DNA of 64,000 bases from the NCBI GenBank assembly GCA_002327925.1, contig DCVA01000003.1:18842-82841 (forward strand), written 5' to 3'. Shown here in pieces: positions 23,863-31,684 of this stretch. Below the pieces are notes generated by a model, which worked only from the letters and a program-made list of their open reading frames with translations, searched no databases and was not told where the DNA came from. Position numbers and translations under genes: made by a program. Source of the DNA: Anaerolineales bacterium UBA2200 (GTDB taxonomy: Bacteria; Chloroflexota; Anaerolineae; UBA2200). How positions within the stretch are numbered: position 1 is the first letter of the stretch; the number at the start of each line of letters is the position of its first letter.

Positions 23863-24786
23863 ATGCCTCTTGTAACCAGTAAAGAGATCCTCCAGACCGC
23901 TCTGGCCAACCACTTTGCCATCGGCGCCTTCAATGCCAACAATATGGAGCAGATCCAGGGCATCATCGAGGCCGCGCAAGAGGAGCGTTCCCCGGTTATC
24001 CTGCAGGTCAGTCAGGGGGCCATCCGCTATGCCGGGCTCGAGTTCGCTGCCGCGATGGTACGTACTGCGGCCAGCCTGGTGGACGTTCCGGTGGTCCTGC
24101 ATTTGGACCACGGCTATGATTTTGAGCAGAATGTGCAGTGTCTGCGTGCAGGGTTCACGTCCTTGATGTACGACGGGTCCAAGAAGTCATTCGACGACAA
24201 CGTGGCCATGACCCGCAAGATCGTTGAGATTGCCCACATCGCCGGCATCCCGGTCGAGTCCGAGTTGGGACGGGTGGCCCAGTCAACGGACAAGCTCACG
24301 CACGAGCAGGTATGCGCATTGATGACTGACCCGCAGGAGGCCAAACGATTTGTTGAGCTGACCGGGGCCGACTCGCTGGCCGTGGCCTGTGGTTCGGTGC
24401 ACGCGATGCAGGCCCAGGCGGCCGAACTGGATATCGCCCGGATCAAGGCCATTCACGAGCAGATACCGGGGACCCCGCTCGTGCTGCACGGTTCGTCCGG
24501 GGTCAAGACGGATAGCTTTATGGCCGCCATTGATTTCGGCATCAGCAAGATCAATGTTGCCACCTACCTCAACCAGGCATTCACGCGAGGTATGCGCGAG
24601 GCACTGGCCAAGTACCCGGACGAAGTGGATCCGCGCAAGTTCCTTACTCAGAGCCGCGAGTACGTGAAAGAGGCGGTCCGCGAAAAGATCCGCCTGTTCC
24701 GCAGCGCGAACACCATCGACGCCAGCGGCGGCTTCCGCAGCCCCTCAAAGCAATACCGCAGCGCCGACATTGGCGCTGCCGAGTAG
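23863..24786 (+). CDS. fba: Class II fructose-bisphosphate aldolase
   Basis: A 307-aa zinc-dependent aldolase splitting fructose-1,6-bisphosphate into DHAP and glyceraldehyde-3-phosphate. Signatures: AIGAFNANNMEQIQ (N-terminus), VVLHLDHGYDFE (catalytic Asp and Zn His, ~82-90), SLMYDGSK, the Zn Glu/His set around VESELGRV and LVLHGSSGVK, and the phosphate loop KINVATYLN. GGGAGATGAGTC lies just before the ATG. The phosphofructokinase gene follows 46 bases later on the same strand, making a two-gene upper-glycolysis unit. Confidence 0.95.
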   Translation: MPLVTSKEILQTALANHFAIGAFNANNMEQIQGIIEAAQEERSPVILQVSQGAIRYAGLEFAAAMVRTAASLVDVPVVLHLDHGYDFEQNVQCLRAGFTSLMYDGSKKSFDDNVAMTRKIVEIAHIAGIPVESELGRVAQSTDKLTHEQVCALMTDPQEAKRFVELTGADSLAVACGSVHAMQAQAAELDIARIKAIHEQIPGTPLVLHGSSGVKTDSFMAAIDFGISKINVATYLNQAFTRGMREALAKYPDEVDPRKFLTQSREYVKEAVREKIRLFRSANTIDASGGFRSPSKQYRSADIGAAE

Positions 24787-24832
24787 CGCCGCGGCGCCAC
24801 TTGCGTCCTGACTCACACACAGAGGAGGATCT

Positions 24833-25879
24833 ATGCGCATTGGAGTGCTAACCGGGGGCGGTGATGTACCCGGCCTGAATCCGGCGATTCGTGCCGTAGC
24901 GCGCCGGGCATTTGACGAAGGTTGGGAAGTCTATGGCATCATGGAGGGCTGGAGGGGCCTGCGCGACGGGCTGATCCGCCCGCTGAGTCGTGAGGATGTC
25001 TCGGGAATCCTGCACGTCGGGGGGACGATGCTTGGCTCCTCGCGCACCAACCTGGCGAAAAAGCCGGGCGACGTCGAGAAAGCCATGGCGAACGCCGGCA
25101 AGTTCGGGCTCGACGCGATTGTGGCCATCGGCGGCGACGACACGCTGGGCGTCTGCGCCCACATGAGCCGTCACGGCATGCCAGCGATCGGAATCCCGAA
25201 GACGATGGACAACGATATTCCGGGCACCGACTATTGCATCGGCTTCAATACCGCCGTCACGACGGTGGCCGACGCCATCGACAAGCTGCACAGCACTGCC
25301 GAATCGCACCACCGGGTCATCGTCGTTGAAGTGATGGGCCGCTATACAGGCTGGGTTGCCGTGATGGGAGGCATAGCCGGCGGCGCCGACTACATCTTGA
25401 TCCCCGAAGTTCCAACCTCCATTCCCGAGGTCTGTGAGCACGTCAGGCAGCGCTGGGCCTCGGGGAAAAGGTTCAGCATCATCGCTGTGGCTGAGGCGGC
25501 CTGCATCAAAGAGGTGGTGTCAGCCGAGGCCGGATGTGGGCCGCAGACCGATGATTTTGGTCATGTGCGGCTGGACACGCGCGGTCTGGGATCAACGCTG
25601 GCCACCGCCATTGAGGATCGGCTCAAGGATGAGCTGCACCTGGAAGCACGCTTTGTCGTGCTGGGACATCTGCAGCGCGGAGGCTCGCCATCGGTCTTTG
25701 ACCGGGTTCTGGGGACTCGCCTCGGCGTCCATGCGGTCGAACTGATCAAGGAAGGCAAATTCGGCAGGATGGTCGCACTGCAGGGAGACAGCATCACAGA
25801 CATTCCGCTGGAAGAGGTAGCCGGCAAGCAGCGCAAGGTCGACGCGGACCTCTGTGCCCTGACCAGAATGTTCTACTAG
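24833..25879 (+). CDS. pfkA: 6-phosphofructokinase, with PPi-dependent-type active-site residues
   Basis: A 348-aa PFK-family enzyme: LTGGGDVPGLNPAIRA (N-terminal phosphoryl-donor loop), GSSRTN, AIGGDDTLG (~104) and PKTMDNDIPGTD (~125), with GGIAGGADY and GHLQRGGSPS (fructose-6-phosphate site). In ATP enzymes the donor loop reads GGDGS and the second motif PxTIDND with a Gly or other small residue. Here Asp follows GGD and Lys precedes TMDND, the combination associated with pyrophosphate as donor. So it is probably a reversible PPi-PFK. It lies 46 bases after fba, with AGAGGAGG upstream of the ATG. Confidence 0.92.
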   Translation: MRIGVLTGGGDVPGLNPAIRAVARRAFDEGWEVYGIMEGWRGLRDGLIRPLSREDVSGILHVGGTMLGSSRTNLAKKPGDVEKAMANAGKFGLDAIVAIGGDDTLGVCAHMSRHGMPAIGIPKTMDNDIPGTDYCIGFNTAVTTVADAIDKLHSTAESHHRVIVVEVMGRYTGWVAVMGGIAGGADYILIPEVPTSIPEVCEHVRQRWASGKRFSIIAVAEAACIKEVVSAEAGCGPQTDDFGHVRLDTRGLGSTLATAIEDRLKDELHLEARFVVLGHLQRGGSPSVFDRVLGTRLGVHAVELIKEGKFGRMVALQGDSITDIPLEEVAGKQRKVDADLCALTRMFY

Positions 25880-25889
25880 AACGAAAAAG

Positions 25890-25919
25890 CGGGGTCTGGA
25901 CGTGCCAATCCAGACCCCG
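25890..25919 (+). terminator. Intrinsic terminator after fba-pfkA
   Basis: A perfect 11-base stem (CGGGGTCTGGA / TCCAGACCCCG) with an 8-base loop and a weak GTTGCATTT tail. It also lies at the 3' end of the convergent SH3 gene. Confidence 0.8.
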
Positions 25920-25988
25920 GTTGCATTTCCGTGCAGCGAAGCAAGATGCGCTTCCTGGTCTGCCCTCCCTGGCGTGAGTCTCGCCGGG

Positions 25989-26498
25989 TCAGGGAGTCAC
26001 TGGCTCCAGCCACTCACCCGCGACCCACCCGACCTGTCCATCCGGCACCTGAACCTTCCACCAGATGTAGCCATCGCCGCTCTCCGGCCCCTCCAGTACC
26101 TGCAGCAACGTCCCATCCTCTACGAAGAGCAGCGTCTCCTGGTTGAGCCCAGGTCCTGCGCGCAACTTGAGCTTGGCGTCCTCAGTGCCAGTCACCACAA
26201 CCTGCCCTCCGACAGCAACTACAGGCACGGGTGTCTCGGTCGGTTCAGGGACAACCGTGGCGGTGGGTACGGCGGTCGGGAGCGGGGTCGCGGTGGGGAC
26301 TGGCGTCTGGGTAGGTAAAGGAAGAGGACTTAGTCTGGCGTCCAGACCGGATAGCTTGCAGAGGCCGATTGCCGCAATCAGCACCAGGACCGCAGCGCCT
26401 GCGGTCAGATAGTAACGAGGCAATTCCGTTCGCGGCCTCCGGCGAGGCCTTGGTGTTGGTTCCGGTTCCTGCTCCGCCTTGACAGCATCTGGCAACAT
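25989..26498 (-). CDS. Single-pass membrane protein with extracytoplasmic SH3b domain
   Basis: A 169-aa protein with a cytoplasmic Arg/Pro-rich N-terminus, one transmembrane helix (~29-48, YYLTAGAAVLVLIAAIGL), a Pro/Thr/Val-rich extracellular linker (~55-95) and a C-terminal bacterial SH3-type domain (~98-167: LKLRAGPGLNQETLLFVEDG ... WWKVQVPDGQVGWVAGEWL). SH3b domains commonly bind peptidoglycan peptides. It is monocistronic. The Thr-Pro linker is the same style as in the DNRLRE and anti-sigma proteins here. Confidence 0.8.
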   Translation of the reverse strand: MLPDAVKAEQEPEPTPRPRRRPRTELPRYYLTAGAAVLVLIAAIGLCKLSGLDARLSPLPLPTQTPVPTATPLPTAVPTATVVPEPTETPVPVVAVGGQVVVTGTEDAKLKLRAGPGLNQETLLFVEDGTLLQVLEGPESGDGYIWWKVQVPDGQVGWVAGEWLEPVTP

Positions 26499-26561
26499 GA
26501 CGAGTACCCTCCCATGGGGAATAGCCGGGCCCTTATGGGCCCCGTTCTACGACCAACGACG

Positions 26562-28292
26562 TCAGTGCTCTACCCTGCGTTCCCTGCTGGCCAGCCTGGC
26601 GACCAGGTCATTCAGCTGTAGCGCGTTGACCACATCTCCGGCTTCTGCCCACCCGCGACGGGCTGTGGCCACGCCATAATCCATCGTATCCAGCCCGTCT
26701 GTACTGTGCGCGTCACTGTTGATGGCCAGGCTTACGCCTTTTTCCACGGCCCGACGGATGTGCACATCATCCAGGTCCAACCGGTTCGGCGTTGAATTCA
26801 CCTCGAGGATGACTCCCGTCCGGGCTGCCACCTCGATCACACGATCCAAATCCAGATTGGTGGCCTCCCTCTGTCCCAGCAGGCGTCCTGATGGATGGCC
26901 GAGCACATCCACGTGTGGATTGCGCATCGCGCGGACCACCCGCTCAGTGATGGTGTCGCGATCCTGCCTCAGGCCGGAGTGTACGGAGGCGATCACCACA
27001 TCCAGCTCCCGCAATACATCATCCGGGTGATCCAGACTGCCATCGGCACGAATCTCGACCTCAGCACCCTGAAGCAGCCGGAAGCCTGGATACCGGCTAT
27101 TCAGCGCTTCCAGCTCCTGCCGCTGCTCCCGGAGGCGCTGTGCATCGAGTCCATTGGCTACCCCCAGACCATGCGTGTGATCGGAGATCACCAGGTATTC
27201 GTAGCCGCGGGAGAGAGCCGCCTGTGCCATCTCCTCCACCGTGGCTGCCGCATCGCTCCAGTTCGTGTGGGCGTGCAGGTCGCCGCGGATGTCGGAGCGC
27301 TGCACCAGCTTCGGCAGTCGATTCTCCAGCGCCGCCTTCAGCTCGCCCCGGTCCTCACGCAGCTCGGGAGGAATCCAGGGTAGGCCCAGCGCCGCGTACA
27401 CTTCCTCTTCGGTGCGGCAGAGCAGCTCCTCATCACCGCGCTTGAACCCGTATTCACTCAGGCTGAGGCCTTGCCTCTGAGCCAGAGCACGCAGGGCAAC
27501 GTTGTGATCCTTGCTCCCGGTGAAATACTGCAGCAGGGAGCCATAGTGCTGCGGCTCCAGCGCGCGCAGATCCACCTGCAGTCCGTTATGGAGGATCACG
27601 GAGGCGCGAGTTGGACCATGGGAGAGCACCTCGGCCACCCCATCGAGCTTTACGAAGGCCCCTGTTGCCTGCTCCGGGCGGGCACAGGCCGCCAGAAGGT
27701 CGATGTCGCCAATGGTGTCCTTCATCCGGCGCAGGCTGCCCACCGGCTCGACCGTTTCCACCCTGAGAGCCTGGCGCAGAGCCGCAGCCAGACCATTGGC
27801 CACAGGCCAGGCCACGCCGAGCTCGATACGTTTGCTGCGCCGATAGAGGGTCTGGATGCCCTCCAGGATGCGTTGCTCAGAGCGGGCTCCCATGCCGGGC
27901 AGGCTTTGCACCCTGCCCTCCCGGGCTGCCCGTTCGACATCCGCCACACTCACGGCGCCGAGCTCACGCCAGAGCAGTTTGGCCGTGCGAGGACCAACCT
28001 CCGGAATTCCCAGCAGGCTCACGACACCGACCGGAACCTCTTCCTGCAATTGCTCCAGGTAGCCGAGCCGACCTGTGCGAAGCAGCTCATCCAGCTTCTT
28101 GGCCAGGGCCTCACCCACACCGGGGATCTCTTTGAGCCTGCCCTCGCGCCACACCTGAGCGATGTCGCGTCCCAGGTTTTCGATACTGTCGGCAGCCTTG
28201 CGATAGGCGAGCGACTTGTAGACTACCTCGCCCTTGATCTCGAGCATATCGGCGATCAAACGCAGCAGCTCAGCGATATCGCGGTTGGTCAA
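26562..28292 (-). CDS. polX: DNA polymerase/3'-5' exonuclease PolX
   Basis: A 576-aa family X DNA polymerase for base-excision-type gap filling. HhH motifs lie at ~55-65 (LKEIPGVGEALAKKL) and ~95-110. The nucleotidyltransferase palm has GSLRRMKDTIGDIDLL (~185-200, two catalytic Asp). From ~338 a C-terminal PHP domain (DLHAHTNWSD, ISDHTHG, HPSGR, INSDAH) supplies Mn-dependent 3'-5' exonuclease/AP-endonuclease activity. The start is TTG at 28292, with GGAGG seven bases upstream. Divergent from the GT2 gene. Confidence 0.93.
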   Translation of the reverse strand: MTNRDIAELLRLIADMLEIKGEVVYKSLAYRKAADSIENLGRDIAQVWREGRLKEIPGVGEALAKKLDELLRTGRLGYLEQLQEEVPVGVVSLLGIPEVGPRTAKLLWRELGAVSVADVERAAREGRVQSLPGMGARSEQRILEGIQTLYRRSKRIELGVAWPVANGLAAALRQALRVETVEPVGSLRRMKDTIGDIDLLAACARPEQATGAFVKLDGVAEVLSHGPTRASVILHNGLQVDLRALEPQHYGSLLQYFTGSKDHNVALRALAQRQGLSLSEYGFKRGDEELLCRTEEEVYAALGLPWIPPELREDRGELKAALENRLPKLVQRSDIRGDLHAHTNWSDAAATVEEMAQAALSRGYEYLVISDHTHGLGVANGLDAQRLREQRQELEALNSRYPGFRLLQGAEVEIRADGSLDHPDDVLRELDVVIASVHSGLRQDRDTITERVVRAMRNPHVDVLGHPSGRLLGQREATNLDLDRVIEVAARTGVILEVNSTPNRLDLDDVHIRRAVEKGVSLAINSDAHSTDGLDTMDYGVATARRGWAEAGDVVNALQLNDLVARLASRERRVEH

Positions 28293-28332
28293 GCCCGGCC
28301 TCCAGCACCATTATATTGCCCCGGGGCAGCGG

Positions 28333-28361
28333 TTGACAAACCCCTCCTCCTCCGCTAGAAT
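28333..28361 (+). promoter_or_regulatory. Promoter for the GT2 glycosyltransferase
   Basis: TTGACA - 17 bases - TAGAAT, ~39 bases before the ATG at 28400. Confidence 0.8.
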
Positions 28362-28399
28362 CGCCTCTGTTGTCTGATCTCCCGGCATTGAGGAGTCTC

Positions 28400-29065
28400 A
28401 TGAAGCTGTCTGTGCTGATACCCGTATTCAACGAAGAGGCAACGGTCAGGGACATACTTGATCGCGTGCTGGCTGTGCCGGTAGACATGGAGGTTGCAGT
28501 CGTCGACGACTGCTCAACCGATGGCACCTGGCAGGTCTTGCAGTCGATCCAGGAACCTCGAATTCGCGTCTTCCGCCACGAGGCAAACCAGGGCAAAGGT
28601 ACGGGAATCGTCACAGCACTGAGTCACGCCACAGGCGACCTGGTGATCATACAGGACGCCGACCTCGAGTACGAGCCCAACGACTACCTCAAGTTGATGG
28701 AGCCGATCGTTGCTGGCAGGGCACGGGTGGTGTACGGGGTACGCTCTCTGACCGGCCAGAAGACCTTCGTTCGCCTGGGCAACCAGTTCCTGACACTGGC
28801 GACGAACCTGCTCTACGGGTCGCACGTCTCGGACATGGAGACCTGTTACAAGATGCTGCCCAGAGAGGTTATGTTGAGTCTTGCCTTGCAGCCCAGCCGC
28901 TTCCAGATCGAGCCAGAGATCACAGCCAAGCTGCTGCGTAAAGGATACCACATCCACGAAGTACCGATCTCCTATCAACCACGCGCGGCCAAGAAGCTCA
29001 ACCCTTGGAAGGATGGCCTGCCCGCCCTCTGGACGCTGATCAAGTACCGTCTTGTGCGCGTGTAG
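28400..29065 (+). CDS. Family 2 glycosyltransferase (polyprenyl-phosphate sugar synthase-like)
   Basis: A 221-aa GT-A fold enzyme without membrane segments: KLSVLIPVFNEEATV at the N-terminus, VVDDCSTDGT (nucleotide-sugar binding), IIQDADLEYEPNDY (DxD-type metal site, ~92), and METCYKMLPREV with QIEPEITAKLLRKGY near the acceptor site. It resembles short DPM1-like dolichol/undecaprenyl-phosphate mannosyl- or glucosyltransferases. I chose the ATG at 28400 since GAGGAG precedes it by five bases. The 3' end overlaps the convergent Fe-S protein gene by 26 bases. Confidence 0.88.
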   Translation: MKLSVLIPVFNEEATVRDILDRVLAVPVDMEVAVVDDCSTDGTWQVLQSIQEPRIRVFRHEANQGKGTGIVTALSHATGDLVIIQDADLEYEPNDYLKLMEPIVAGRARVVYGVRSLTGQKTFVRLGNQFLTLATNLLYGSHVSDMETCYKMLPREVMLSLALQPSRFQIEPEITAKLLRKGYHIHEVPISYQPRAAKKLNPWKDGLPALWTLIKYRLVRV

Positions 29066-29873
29066 CCGTCCCGCCGGTGATGGGCTCTGTTGACGGTCGG
29101 CCAATCACCTGCTCCCGGCAGACCCGCACACAGATGCCGCAGACCTCGGCCTGCAGCCCCAGCGCCGTGATGCGGCGGCGGCACATCTCCCGGTAGTCAT
29201 GGCGGCCCGGGCCGGTCGTATCCGCACCATGACTGGCCAGAATCGGGCAGGCATCCAGGCAGGCGCGACACTCTCCGCATCCGGCCAGCTTGCGGCTGTG
29301 GGGCGCCACCTTCCCGGGCAGAAAGAGGGTAGCGAGGCGCAGCGCCGGACCTGCCTCGGGAGTCACAATCAGCCCGTGTAGTCCACGCCAGCCCAGCCCG
29401 GCCGCCTCGGCAAAGGCCCTGTGGGAAACGCAGTGCGCAAAGTACTGGTCCACGTGTGACACGGTCCCCGCCCAGCCTTCGACCGTAGCCTTCTCGGCCA
29501 CTCCGCCGAACTCGCGTGCCAGCCGGTCGCAGATGTGGTTCAGTGCACGGTTAGTCTCTGTGTATGCCCCGGCGTAGGCGTTCCACGCATCGTCCGCGCC
29601 GGCTACCGACTGCCAGACGGGGGGAACCGCCAAAATCTCGGCCGGGTGGTAGAGCAGGCCCAGCGACACTGCGCAGACTTCTCTCTGGATTCGCGCAGAA
29701 TCCAGAAGCATCTGGAGTCTTCGGCCCTGCTCGGGAAGCAGCCGCACGCCCTCCACGGGGGTGGCGGCGATCAGGCCCTTGCGACCAGCCCGCGCGCACA
29801 GGCGTAGGAATGACTCGCGGACAGAACCGAGCGGGCATAGATCCGAGCCGAACCGTCCCTCGAGTGCTGCCAC
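29040..29873 (-). CDS. 4Fe-4S protein related to epoxyqueuosine reductase (QueG-like, short)
   Basis: A 277-aa protein with no signal peptide. Its C-terminal third has the QueG/ferredoxin-like Cys set CGECRACLDACP (~192-203) and CGICVRVC (~240-247), consistent with two 4Fe-4S clusters. The preceding ~180 residues fit a DUF1730-like half. It lacks the HEAT-repeat tail of genuine QueG (usually >340 aa), so queuosine function is unproven; it could serve another corrinoid- or Fe-S-dependent reduction. The start is GTG at 29873, one base after the CoA-transferase stop, so the two are translationally linked. Confidence 0.7.
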   Translation of the reverse strand: MAALEGRFGSDLCPLGSVRESFLRLCARAGRKGLIAATPVEGVRLLPEQGRRLQMLLDSARIQREVCAVSLGLLYHPAEILAVPPVWQSVAGADDAWNAYAGAYTETNRALNHICDRLAREFGGVAEKATVEGWAGTVSHVDQYFAHCVSHRAFAEAAGLGWRGLHGLIVTPEAGPALRLATLFLPGKVAPHSRKLAGCGECRACLDACPILASHGADTTGPGRHDYREMCRRRITALGLQAEVCGICVRVCREQVIGRPSTEPITGGTATRAQDGT

Positions 29874-29874
29874 C

Positions 29875-31041
29875 CTACACGACCCCTTCGCTTCTTAGCC
29901 GCTCGACGTCCTCCGGTGAGTACCCCAGCTCCGCCAGCACCTGTGCCGTGTACTCTCCCAACTTGGGCGCGGCCGCAGACGGCTCGTCGCGCGCATTGAC
30001 AGGAGTGAGCAGGAGCTCTTGCTGCCAGAGACCGCGCGTCTGCATCTGGGGATGAGACATGGCCTCGGCCAGCGAAAGGATTGGCTCGCAGCAGCAATCT
30101 CTGGTTGAGAAGAGCTCCACCCAGTAGTGCTGCGGCTGAGTGCGGAACAGCGCGGCCAGGTCGGCAATCAGCGCCCTCTGATTGGATTCGTACTGTCGCG
30201 GCCACCACTCTTCGCGTCCCACCGCGACACAAAAAGCCTGCCAGAAGTGCGGCTCGAGCGCAGCCACGGACATATAGCGGCCATCCTCGGTCCGATAGCG
30301 GTTGTAGCAGGCCAGTCTTCCACTGAGCCAGCTGCTGCCCCGCTGCGGCGAGTTGCCGCTGGAGATCATCTCCGCAAGAGGCAGGGCCATCAGCGATGTT
30401 ACGCTGTCGAGCATCGACATATCCAGGTAGCATCCCTGGCCCGTGCGTTCCCGCGCGAGCAAGACCGAGGTTATGGCCAGCGCTGTCCACAGGCCAGCCA
30501 CCATGTCCACCAGAGGAACTGCCGAGAGAGCGGGCGCCTCGTCCTCAGCCCCGTTGAGATCCAACCAGCCGGACAGAGCCAGACAGCTCAGGTCGTGACA
30601 CGCCCTGTCGCGATAGGGGCCTTCCTGCCCGTAGCCGCTCAGTGAGGCATAGACAAGGCGCGGATTGTTCTCCTGCAGCGCTGCGTAGTGCAACCCAAGC
30701 CGCTCCATCACCCCGGGCCGAAAGCCCTCCAGCAGAACATCAGCGCCGCTGACGAGCTGCATCAGAATCACACGGCCCTGAATGGACTTGAGGTTGCAGG
30801 TGATACTCTTCTTGTCGCGGTTCAGCAGCCGGAACAGCGCCGGCTGATTGTCCGCTTCGGTCGAGTCTCTTCCGCCCGGGATGAGGGACAGCGGATAACG
30901 CGTTGGGTCGCCAAAGTTGCGCTCTTCAACCTTGATGACCTCGGCCCCCAGGTCGGCCAGTACCAGAGATGCGAACGGCCCGGGCGCCAGCCGGGTGAGG
31001 TCCAGAATGCGCGTTCCGAGCAGGGGTCTGGATACCATCAT
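29875..31041 (-). CDS. Class III (CaiB/BaiF) CoA-transferase
   Basis: A 388-aa formyl-CoA-transferase-fold enzyme: TRILDLTRLAPGPFASLVLADLGAEVIKVE at the N-terminus, NRDKKSITCNLKS, the catalytic Asp in PLVDMVAGL (~residue 178), and SGYGQEGPY. The family moves CoA between carboxylic acids by an aspartyl-CoA thioester. The particular acid is not predictable. The ATG at 31041 has GGAGG nine bases upstream; a second ATG follows at once. It shares an operon with the QueG-like Fe-S protein, so the pair may process an organic acid-CoA by reduction. Confidence 0.9.
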   Translation of the reverse strand: MMVSRPLLGTRILDLTRLAPGPFASLVLADLGAEVIKVEERNFGDPTRYPLSLIPGGRDSTEADNQPALFRLLNRDKKSITCNLKSIQGRVILMQLVSGADVLLEGFRPGVMERLGLHYAALQENNPRLVYASLSGYGQEGPYRDRACHDLSCLALSGWLDLNGAEDEAPALSAVPLVDMVAGLWTALAITSVLLARERTGQGCYLDMSMLDSVTSLMALPLAEMISSGNSPQRGSSWLSGRLACYNRYRTEDGRYMSVAALEPHFWQAFCVAVGREEWWPRQYESNQRALIADLAALFRTQPQHYWVELFSTRDCCCEPILSLAEAMSHPQMQTRGLWQQELLLTPVNARDEPSAAAPKLGEYTAQVLAELGYSPEDVERLRSEGVV

Positions 31042-31112
31042 GAGCCAAAACCTCCATTAGCCAGGTCGACCCATTATAGCCGCACGCCGACTCGCCAGCA
31101 AGGCGGAGGCAC

Positions 31113-31141
31113 TTGACATTGAGTAGGTGCCGCCATAGAAT
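31113..31141 (+). promoter_or_regulatory. Promoter for the LiaI/LiaF-TM-like gene
   Basis: TTGACA - 17 bases - TAGAAT, about 65 bases before the ATG at 31208. Confidence 0.78.
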
Positions 31142-31207
31142 GGAACGGAGCGTGGCAGACGGGAATGACCCGACAGGGCGGGTGCGGTCGTCGAAAGGAG
31201 AACAGCC

Positions 31208-31684
31208 ATGACTGAAGAACAACGCCAGAACGATAGCGCAGGAATGCCCCCGGAAACGGGCGGCAAAAAGTACGATGAGAAGGATGAGAAGGAGCGACGC
31301 GAGGACCAGGAGAAGCACAACGAGAAGGAAGAGAAGGAAACGACCCAGCAGGACCCGCTCAGTCGCATCATGTGGGCTATCTTCCTCATTGCCGCCGGCC
31401 TGATTCTCCTTGCCCAGACCCAGGGGTACATCACCTGGGATCAGTTCGGTGGATTCTGGAGCTTGCTGTTTCTCACGATCGGCGTTTTCACACTGGCAGA
31501 GGTTCTTCTCCGCCTGTTGCTGCCGGCCTACCGCAGACCGGTGGCGGGCCAACTGGTGACAGGCATCGTCTTCCTAATCCTCGGCCTGGGCGGGATCATA
31601 GGTCTCGAATTCAGCGGAGCCATCATCCTCATAGCCCTCGGATTGGCGATTCTGGTGGGCGGGCTGACACGCGGTCGTTTCTGA
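31208..31684 (+). CDS. Small membrane protein with charged N-terminus (LiaF-TM/DUF5668-like)
   Basis: A 158-aa protein. Residues 1-50 are extremely charged (runs of K/E/D/Q, no hydrophobics) and cytosolic. About four transmembrane helices follow from 53 to 153 (IMWAIFLIAAGLILLAQ; FWSLLFLTIGVFTL; LVTGIVFLILGLGGIIGL; IILIALGLAILVGG). The WAIFLIAAGLILL pattern is that of LiaI/LiaF N-terminal membrane domains, often part of envelope-stress sensing. AAGGAG lies 9 bases upstream. Its stop abuts the convergent GH3-like gene with no gap. Confidence 0.7.
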   Translation: MTEEQRQNDSAGMPPETGGKKYDEKDEKERREDQEKHNEKEEKETTQQDPLSRIMWAIFLIAAGLILLAQTQGYITWDQFGGFWSLLFLTIGVFTLAEVLLRLLLPAYRRPVAGQLVTGIVFLILGLGGIIGLEFSGAIILIALGLAILVGGLTRGRF

